In this document: piece after piece, positions 18,553-23,130 of the stretch
How the letters are laid out: every line of letters begins with the position of its first letter
How positions within the stretch are numbered: position 1 is the first letter of the stretch
Assembly (NCBI GenBank): GCA_001313085.1
Contig: BBFE01000059.1
Location: 1-23,130, forward strand
DNA length: 23,130 bases
Reading direction: 5' to 3'
Source: Paenibacillus sp. JCM 18996
Lineage (GTDB): Bacteria > Bacillota > Bacilli > Paenibacillales > NBRC-103111
Position numbers and translations under genes: made by a program
Notes under the pieces: model-generated
The model's database searches: none
What the model saw: the letters and a program-made list of their open reading frames with translations, nothing else
What the model was told of the DNA's origin: nothing

Positions 18553-19373
18553 TTAATGGGGTCCCATGGCCGCATACTCCACTCCGCAAGGACCCGAATC
18601 CGTGTTGGACTCGATGTCTACCTCATTACCCGCCGCATCGAACAGCGGCTTGTAATATTTACCTATGCGACTGGTGGAAGCGCCGGTGTAATGGCAGATG
18701 AACGCTCTCCGAAAACGGTCGGCCGACTGGTTCGGATAAGATCCGTGTATGATGCTCCCGTTAAAGAAAAGAACGTCCCCCGCGGCCATATTCACCGGTA
18801 TCACCGGCATCCCTTCCGGAACGGTCACTTCATCGGTTGTAAAAGATACGTTCGGGTCCGCCTCGTGCGGGCACTCGATGTCAAGCCCGTTCGACCTCGG
18901 AACGACCATCAGGCCCCCGTTCTCTTCATCGGCAGCATCTACCGCGGTCCAGGCGGCGATGCAGGTTCCCGGTTCCACCTTCAGGTAAAAATTATCCTGA
19001 TGCAGCGCCTGCCTTTCGCGCCGGGTGGTTTGAAATAGAACATGCTCTGCGCGGCCAACGCTTCTTCACCGAACAATAACTCCAGCACATTCAGTACTTT
19101 GGGATGAATCATGTACCGGAACGCCAAATCATTCACACGGTGCGGGTGCATCATACGGGGATACAGCTTGAGGATGTCCCCTTTGGCTTCTTCCGGAGTG
19201 GAAGGCTTAAAACAGCCTTCGATAGGCCCGCCTGCATGCATGTCCATAAAGTTAATTTTGATCTCTTCCACTTCCTGCGGGCTGAAAAGCCCTTTCACAA
19301 CCAAATACCCCTCCTGCTGAAACTGCTGCAATTGCTGCTCGCACACGGAATTTTGCCGGTTCACGTTATTCAT
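18553..19373 (-). CDS. phytanoyl-CoA dioxygenase (PhyH) family protein, frameshifted
   Basis: This is a Fe(II)/2-oxoglutarate-dependent dioxygenase family member; the substrate is unknown. The repaired length is 273 residues. QFQQEGYLVVKGLFSPQEVE is the family start. The iron site is H-x-D in ALHQDNFYLKVEPGT, with a distal His in FFNGSIIHGSYPNQS and an Arg in SADRFRRAFICHY. One G is missing at about 19012-19013 (sense AGGGC read as AGGC), which as written removes the HxD ligands. GAGGAG precedes the ATG at 19373. The divergent AraC gene 73 bases away probably controls it; this pairing is common in Paenibacillus-like genomes and usually reflects catabolic or osmolyte genes. Confidence 0.88.
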
Positions 19374-19446
19374 TTTAAATCTCCTCATTCTTTTATCAGT
19401 TCTATATTCATTGTAAAATGAAAGAAACGGGAAAGGAATGATGCGA

Positions 19447-20368
19447 ATGGCTGAAAACCATAACGATCCTGCTGCTTTTCCACCATTAGAGGATACGCTG
19501 GCCCCTGCTCCCGGATTGCTGGTGGCGGACCACTTTATTCGTGGCGGCGAATATGAAACCTACCGTTCCAAAGGAACGAGGGACTGGCTGATCACCTTTA
19601 CGCTTGACGGAGAAGGCACCTATTTATTAGACGGCAATGCATATCCCTGCACCAAAGGAGATCTCATCATCCTGCTCCCTGGCACTACTCACCATTACCA
19701 TACAAAAAAGAGGCATAACGTGGGATTTTATGTGGGCGCATTTTGTTCCTCTGCCTGGATGGAACCGGTACCTGCAGTGGCCAGAGCTCACAAAAAGGTC
19801 TGCTTCATGTGAACATTCAGGAGCCGCATCTTTTTTACACGTGTCAGGCAATGCTTCCTGCGTATGATAGGGGACAGCCGAAGGACCGGTGCTTTTCATG
19901 AGGAGCTCGCGCTCAACGCCTTAGAGGAGGCCTTGCTGGTCGCTTCAGGCAGTTGGCATCCCGCGCCCGGCAGAGTATAGACCCAAGGGTCGAGCAAGTG
20001 CTCACATTTCTTACGGAGAACCTGCAGCATAACAGATCGGTCTCTGAGCTCGCGCGAATGGTATCCTTGTCACCGTCCCGGCTGGCTCATCTGTTCAAGC
20101 AGCAGGTCGGCGACTCGATTGTGGAAACGCTCATCAAGCTTAGGCTGCGCCATGCCGCCCGTCTTCTCGAATATACGAACCGGTCGATTGGAGAGATTTC
20201 ACAAGACGTGGGATTTCAGAGCCCTTTTTTTATTTCGCAAAGCAGTTTACCGCGTTTTATGGAATGAATCCGACATCTTACCGAAAAAAAATAAGGGAGT
20301 ATCCCGTTAACAACGAGATTCAAACTGTCGTATTTACGCAGGACTCAGTCTATGCCGGCTCTTTTTAA
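19447..20368 (+). CDS. AraC-family transcriptional regulator, heavily frameshifted
   Basis: The repaired length is about 305 residues. The N-terminal cupin-like sensor (APGLLVADHFIRGGEYETYR, DWLITFTLDGEGTYLLDG, then a WAHFVP segment) is followed by two HTH motifs (RSVSELARMVSLSPSRLAHLF and NRSIGEISQDVGFQSPFYF, ending GMNPTSYR). Five lesions are needed: A6 at 19704-19709, A5 at 19792-19796 (four expected), T6 at 19831-19836, a missing C at 19966-19968, and T7 at 20225-20231 (five expected). I choose the ATG at 19447, nine bases after AAAGGA, over the two earlier ATGs. The 3' end is uncertain: A8 at 20284-20291 reads through to the TAA at 20368, whereas seven A would stop at once. It is divergent from the PhyH gene, its likely target. 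Confidence 0.82.
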
Positions 20369-20466
20369 GACCATCATCGTTGAAATGGGGCATCTTCGCA
20401 CGGGGCTCAGTCTCTAACTTCCCCGTATATGACCATAGCTGAAATGTGGCATTTTCGCACGAGGTT
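20344..20466. repeat. imperfect 60-bp tandem duplication
   Basis: Copy A (20344-20405) and copy B (from 20406) share CTCAGTCT at the left end and GACCAT...TGAAATG.GGCAT.TTCGCACG.GG at the right. B is three bases shorter. It overlaps or follows the uncertain end of the araC gene and precedes nfrA. Confidence 0.7.
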
Positions 20467-20555
20467 GCAAGCTCCTTTGAAGGTGAATTTGAATCCGGCA
20501 GGCATTAGTGCTATTTTATAAACATTCCATTTCAGTCACAAGGAGGCTCCACCCC

Positions 20556-21296
20556 ATGAATTCGACGATCACTACCATGCTCCGGCATCGTTCCGTGCGA
20601 AAATTCAAAGACCAGCTTGTCGAACCCGAGAAACTGGAGCTTATTTTACAATCGGCCAGATGGCCTCCACTTCGAGCAACGTCCAGGCATACAGCGTCAT
20701 TGGAGTCACCGATCCCAAACTTAAAAAAAAGAATTGTCAGTCCTGTCCGGAAATCAAGCCTACATAGAGCAATGCCCCATTTTTTTCTCGTCTGGTGTGC
20801 CGACTTGTATAGACTACGCGAAGCAAGCCGAATGCATGGCGAACCATTTATCGCGGAAACGACTGAGAATTTCATAATAGGCACGGTTGATACCGCGCTT
20901 GCCGCCCAGAACGCCGCGGTCGCCGCAGAAGCACAGGGACTCGGAATAGTCTACATCGGCGGGATTCGCAACCGGATTGCCGAGGTCACCAAGCTGCTTA
21001 AACTGCCTGAGCTTGTATACCCTGTCTTTGGAATGTGTATGGGCTATCCCGACCAGCAGACGCTGCTGCGTCCCCGTTTAGCCAAAGAAGCCGTATTTCA
21101 CCTCAACGGTTACAATAAGGCTTCCATAGAAGAGCATATAAACGACTATGATTGGGTGGTACGCCATTACATGAAGGAGCGGACCGGCGGCAAAGTGGAG
21201 CGTTCCTGGTCCGAGCAAATGGCGGAAAAGATGAAGGTAAAGGCCAGAGCACATATGAAATCATACCTCGAGAGCCAAGGTTTTCTTTTGCAGTAA
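20556..21296 (+). CDS. NfrA-like FMN nitroreductase, internal segment out of frame
   Basis: This is an NAD(P)H-dependent flavin oxidoreductase of the nitroreductase family, with a repaired length of 245 residues. MNSTITTMLRHRSVRKFKDQ is the FMN-binding start; DTALAAQNAAVAAEAQGLGI, YIGGIRNRI and PVFGMCMGYP are NfrA marks, followed by a Lys/Arg-rich C-terminus. It reads as one open frame, but codons about 34-77 are wrong. A missing C (20656-20657), A8 at 20723-20730 (six expected) and T7 at 20780-20786 (five expected) sum to a multiple of three. The true segment is QMASTSSNVQAYSVIGVTDP, then KLKKELSVLSGNQAYIEQCP. AAGGAGG lies nine bases before the ATG. Confidence 0.9.
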   Translation: MNSTITTMLRHRSVRKFKDQLVEPEKLELILQSARWPPLRATSRHTASLESPIPNLKKRIVSPVRKSSLHRAMPHFFLVWCADLYRLREASRMHGEPFIAETTENFIIGTVDTALAAQNAAVAAEAQGLGIVYIGGIRNRIAEVTKLLKLPELVYPVFGMCMGYPDQQTLLRPRLAKEAVFHLNGYNKASIEEHINDYDWVVRHYMKERTGGKVERSWSEQMAEKMKVKARAHMKSYLESQGFLLQ

Positions 21297-21563
21297 AGGC
21301 TGGGGACGACAACACATTAAGAAAGCAGATTACAGGGAGCTTTTCCTGTTACTTGATGAGTAACCGGATCTACTTGCAAACTTTAGTTCCGTATAATCGA
21401 TTTCAACCATTTCGTTCATCAGTGGCGCGGGTTTGACAGCCAGCGCCGTGTGATGTTCCAAAACAGCCCTGCTGAGGAGCAATTTTACCGCGACGTAGTA
21501 AGCCGAACAGAATGTGAATGTGGCGTGGAAGCTACTGTTTCCTCCAAAACTTTCTATGAAGTT
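21297..21563. other. intergenic stretch with no recognised gene
   Basis: No credible coding frame, RNA or promoter was recognised between the nfrA stop and the tRNA terminator. A short ACAGG/CCTGT inverted repeat near 21336 could be a weak nfrA terminator. Confidence 0.4.
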
Positions 21564-21599
21564 AAAAAAATCCCCGAACGAGCAATCGTTCGAAGATTC
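21564..21599 (-). terminator. terminator of the large tRNA array
   Basis: The stem AATCTTCGAACGA / TCGTTCGGGGATT with a short loop is followed by seven T on the minus strand, just after tRNA-Gly(TCC). Confidence 0.85.
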
Positions 21600-21612
21600 T
21601 TTCGCATATGTA

Positions 21613-21686
21613 TGGAGCGGATGATGGGAATCGAACCCACGCTATTAGCTTGGAAGGCTAAAGTTCTACCATTGAACTACATCCGC
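21613..21686 (-). tRNA. tRNA-Gly (TCC)
   Basis: A complete cloverleaf with anticodon TCC, acceptor GCGGATG/CATCCGC, and encoded CCA (21613-21615). Confidence 0.95.
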
Positions 21687-21701
21687 ATTGTAACTAAACA
21701 T

Positions 21702-21774
21702 CGGGACGACACGATTCGAACATGCGACCCCCTGGTCCCAAACCAGGTGCTCTACCAAGCTGAGCTACGTCCCG
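21702..21774 (-). tRNA. tRNA-Pro (TGG)
   Basis: The anticodon is TGG in loop TTTGGGA, with acceptor CGGGACG/CGTCCCG. CCA is not encoded. Confidence 0.95.
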
Positions 21775-21784
21775 ATATAGTATG

Positions 21785-21867
21785 TGGTGCCGGTAGAGGG
21801 ACTTGAACCCCCACGGTTTCCCTCACGATTTTGAGTCGCGCGCGTCTGCCAATTCCGCCATACCGGC
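21785..21867 (-). tRNA. tRNA-Leu (CAA)
   Basis: A long variable arm with anticodon CAA in loop CTCAAAA, acceptor GCCGGTA/TACCGGC, and encoded CCA. Confidence 0.95.
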
Positions 21868-21881
21868 AAATTGAGTTAAAG

Positions 21882-21958
21882 TGGCGTGCCCTGAGAGATT
21901 CGATCTCCTGACCTTTTGATTCGTAGTCAAAAGCTCTATCCAGCTGAGCTAAGGGCAC
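21882..21958 (-). tRNA. tRNA-Arg (ACG)
   Basis: The anticodon is ACG (A34 presumably edited to inosine), with acceptor GTGCCCT/AGGGCAC and encoded CCA. Confidence 0.95.
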
Positions 21959-22020
21959 TCAGGCATCTTCGAGGCAAATGTCATTTGAAATAACAGGCTT
22001 CACATTTGCGAAGCAATAAA

Positions 22021-22095
22021 TGGAGCGGAAGACGGGAATCGAACCCGCGACCCTCGCCTTGGCAAGGCGATGCTCTACCGCTGAGCCACTTCCGC
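22021..22095 (-). tRNA. tRNA-Gly (GCC), second copy
   Basis: The body is identical to the tRNA at 5556-5626, but here CCA is encoded (22021-22023). It is the first gene after an internal promoter. Confidence 0.95.
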
Positions 22096-22126
22096 ATAAG
22101 CACGCTGTTTAACAGCGGCAAGAAAT

Positions 22127-22156
22127 AATATATCAGCTTTTTTTAAGAAATTGCAA
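22127..22156 (-). promoter_or_regulatory. internal promoter of the tRNA array
   Basis: The -35 TTGCAA (22151-22156) and -10 TATATT (22127-22132) lie on the minus strand with 18 bases between. It would drive Gly-Arg-Leu-Pro-Gly. Confidence 0.65.
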
Positions 22157-22183
22157 ATGTTTTATGACAGGCTGATAACTGTT

Positions 22184-22227
22184 AAAAAAAGAAAAGAAGC
22201 TTTGAACATGGGTTTGTTAAAAGCTCT
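22184..22227 (-). terminator. terminator of the rRNA-proximal tRNA unit
   Basis: The stem AGAGCTTTTAACA / TGTTCAAAGCTTCT with loop AACCCA is followed by a T-rich tract ending in seven T. It splits the array into two transcription units. Confidence 0.7.
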
Positions 22228-22237
22228 CTCTTATTGA

Positions 22238-22317
22238 TGCGCGTAGAGGGACTTGAACCCCCACGGTCGCCCGCTAGATCCTAAGTCTAGTGCGTCTGCC
22301 AATTCCGCCATACGCGC
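22238..22317 (-). tRNA. tRNA-Leu (TAG)
   Basis: A long variable arm with anticodon TAG in loop CTTAGGA, acceptor GCGCGTA/TACGCGC. CCA is not encoded. Confidence 0.95.
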
Positions 22318-22331
22318 CAATTAAAATTAAA

Positions 22332-22407
22332 TGGTGAGCCATGAAGGACTCGAACCTTCGACACCCTGATTAAAAGTCAGGTGCTCTACCGACTGAGCTA
22401 ATGGCTC
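22332..22407 (-). tRNA. tRNA-Lys (TTT)
   Basis: The anticodon is TTT, with acceptor GAGCCAT/ATGGCTC and encoded CCA. Confidence 0.95.
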
Positions 22408-22435
22408 ATGCTCTAGGAATAATAGAGTAAGGATA

Positions 22436-22507
22436 CTGGGGATCTAGGATTCGAACCTAGGCATGACGGAGTCAAAGTCCGTTGCCTTACCGCTTGGCTA
22501 ATCCCCA
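22436..22507 (-). tRNA. tRNA-Gln (TTG)
   Basis: The anticodon is TTG, with acceptor TGGGGAT/ATCCCCA and discriminator G. CCA is not encoded. Confidence 0.95.
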
Positions 22508-22559
22508 TTATACGGTAACGCATCAACGAACTTATCACTCTCGCATCTGTGACAAGTTA

Positions 22560-22636
22560 TGGCGGAGCTGACGAGATTCGAACTCGCGGTCTCCTGCGTG
22601 ACAGGCAGGCATGTTAGGCCTCTACACCACAGCTCC
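22560..22636 (-). tRNA. tRNA-Asp (GTC)
   Basis: The anticodon is GTC, with discriminator G and encoded CCA. Confidence 0.95.
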
Positions 22637-22644
22637 ATAATATA

Positions 22645-22718
<74 letters not shown>

Positions 22719-22735
22719 TCGTTAAAAAAGTTCTA

Positions 22736-22811
22736 TGGTGGAGGCTGACGGGATCGAACCGCCGACCCTCTGCTTGTAAGGCAGATGCTCTCCCAGCTGA
22801 GCTAAGCCTCC
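22736..22811 (-). tRNA. tRNA-Val (TAC)
   Basis: The anticodon is TAC, with acceptor GGAGGCT/AGCCTCC and encoded CCA. Confidence 0.95.
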
Positions 22812-22886
22812 TTATATTTGAAGTACTGGCAACAGGCGGCAAACAAACTTTATTGGATTCCATATCATGCCACTTGGCAGGCAATC

Positions 22887-22958
22887 TGATCTATAGGGCA
22901 TTCGAACCCCTGTTACCTCCGTAAAAGGGACGTGTCTTAACCCCTTGACCAACGGACC
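22887..22958 (-). pseudogene. degenerate tRNA-Glu-like gene with anticodon TTT
   Basis: The body follows bacterial tRNA-Glu (TTGGTCAAG, then GGTTAAGACAC, then GGTAACA), but the anticodon loop reads CTTTTAC, giving TTT (Lys) instead of TTC. One mismatch breaks each of the acceptor, anticodon and T stems, and no CCA follows. It sits between tRNA-Val and 5S rRNA, where a normal tRNA-Glu is often found in Bacillales arrays. It is probably a decayed gene; sequence error is an alternative. Confidence 0.65.
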
Positions 22959-23003
22959 AACTTGATAAAGCGGACCCACTTGATAAAGGCATAAAGAAGA
23001 AAC

Positions 23004-23120
23004 GCTTGGCAATGTCCTACTCTCCCGGGACCCTGCGGTCCAAGTACCATCGGCGCTGAAGGCTTAACGGCCGTGTTCGGTATGGGTACGCGTGGTTCCC
23101 CTTCGCCATGATCACCAAAC
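23004..23120 (-). rRNA. rrf: 5S ribosomal RNA
   Basis: About 117 bases with the TTTGGTGATCATGGCGAAGG 5' end, the conserved CCATACCGAACACGG segment and the 3' AGTAGGACATTGCCAAGC end. It is the distal rRNA of an operon whose 23S and 16S would lie beyond the window; the tRNA array follows it. Confidence 0.95.
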
Positions 23121-23130
23121 GTTTTATTTC

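Noticed and set aside
21450..21806. A 118-codon plus-strand frame
   Set aside because: It runs antisense through tRNA-Gly and tRNA-Pro; the Glu-Pro-Thr-like peptide is a typical translation of tRNA complement.
21959..22012. Hairpin CTTCG..GCAAATGT / ACATTTGCGAAG between tRNA-Arg and tRNA-Gly
   Set aside because: It has no T tract, a bulge and a long loop; it may be a processing structure but cannot be called a terminator.

Overview
The window looks like chromosomal DNA from a Bacillota of the Paenibacillaceae type. The evidence is a T-box leader on metG, a Zur/YidD pair, a DUF3243 protein, a Bacillus-style nirB/nirD/nasC nitrate cluster with a GlnR/TnrA-like box, a PhyH/AraC pair, and a tRNA array reading away from a 5S rRNA. 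GC content is moderate. The genus is an inference from gene content, not from a search.

Layout. 1-2462, minus strand: metG (3' end outside the window) with promoter and T-box, yidD, and zur (to 2874) overlapping yidD. 2958-4724, minus: a class D-like sortase behind its probable surface-protein substrate. 4883-4972: a 45-bp tandem repeat. 4989-5406, minus: ohr. 5502-5830, minus: tRNA-Ser/His/Gly with promoter and terminator. 5935-6328, minus: DUF3243 protein and terminator. 6472-8976, minus: an iclR - SDR dehydrogenase - FAH-fold hydrolase operon, which fits sugar-acid or related carboxylate breakdown. 9254-15471, minus: nitrate assimilation operon narK-nirB-nirD-nasC. 15502-15729: a divergent control region. 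15818-17495, plus: an ANTAR regulator overlapping a TrpD2/YbiB-like gene. 17615-18507, plus: a Tat-exported metallophosphoesterase. 18553-19373, minus: phytanoyl-CoA dioxygenase family protein, divergent from an AraC regulator (19447-20368, plus). 20556-21296, plus: NfrA-like nitroreductase. 21564-23120, minus: terminator, eleven good tRNAs, one degenerate tRNA-Glu-like gene and 5S rRNA.

Two things stand out. First, the nitrate control region. The narK leader can form two small hairpins whose hexaloops each carry A at position 1 and G at position 4, the signature of ANTAR antiterminator RNAs. The second hairpin shares its 3' arm with an intrinsic terminator. An ANTAR protein gene lies divergently next door, and a near-consensus GlnR/TnrA box covers the -35 element of the leader promoter. 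The proposed circuit is nitrogen-status control of initiation plus ANTAR-dependent antitermination.

Second, almost every protein gene is broken as written. About 47 small lesions follow one rule: A/T runs are 1-2 bases too long, and G/C runs are one base too short. When these are repaired, every gene becomes a full-length family member with a whole number of codons. The simplest reading is systematic sequencing or consensus error. Coordinates below span the reconstructed genes, and each entry lists the lesions needed to read it.
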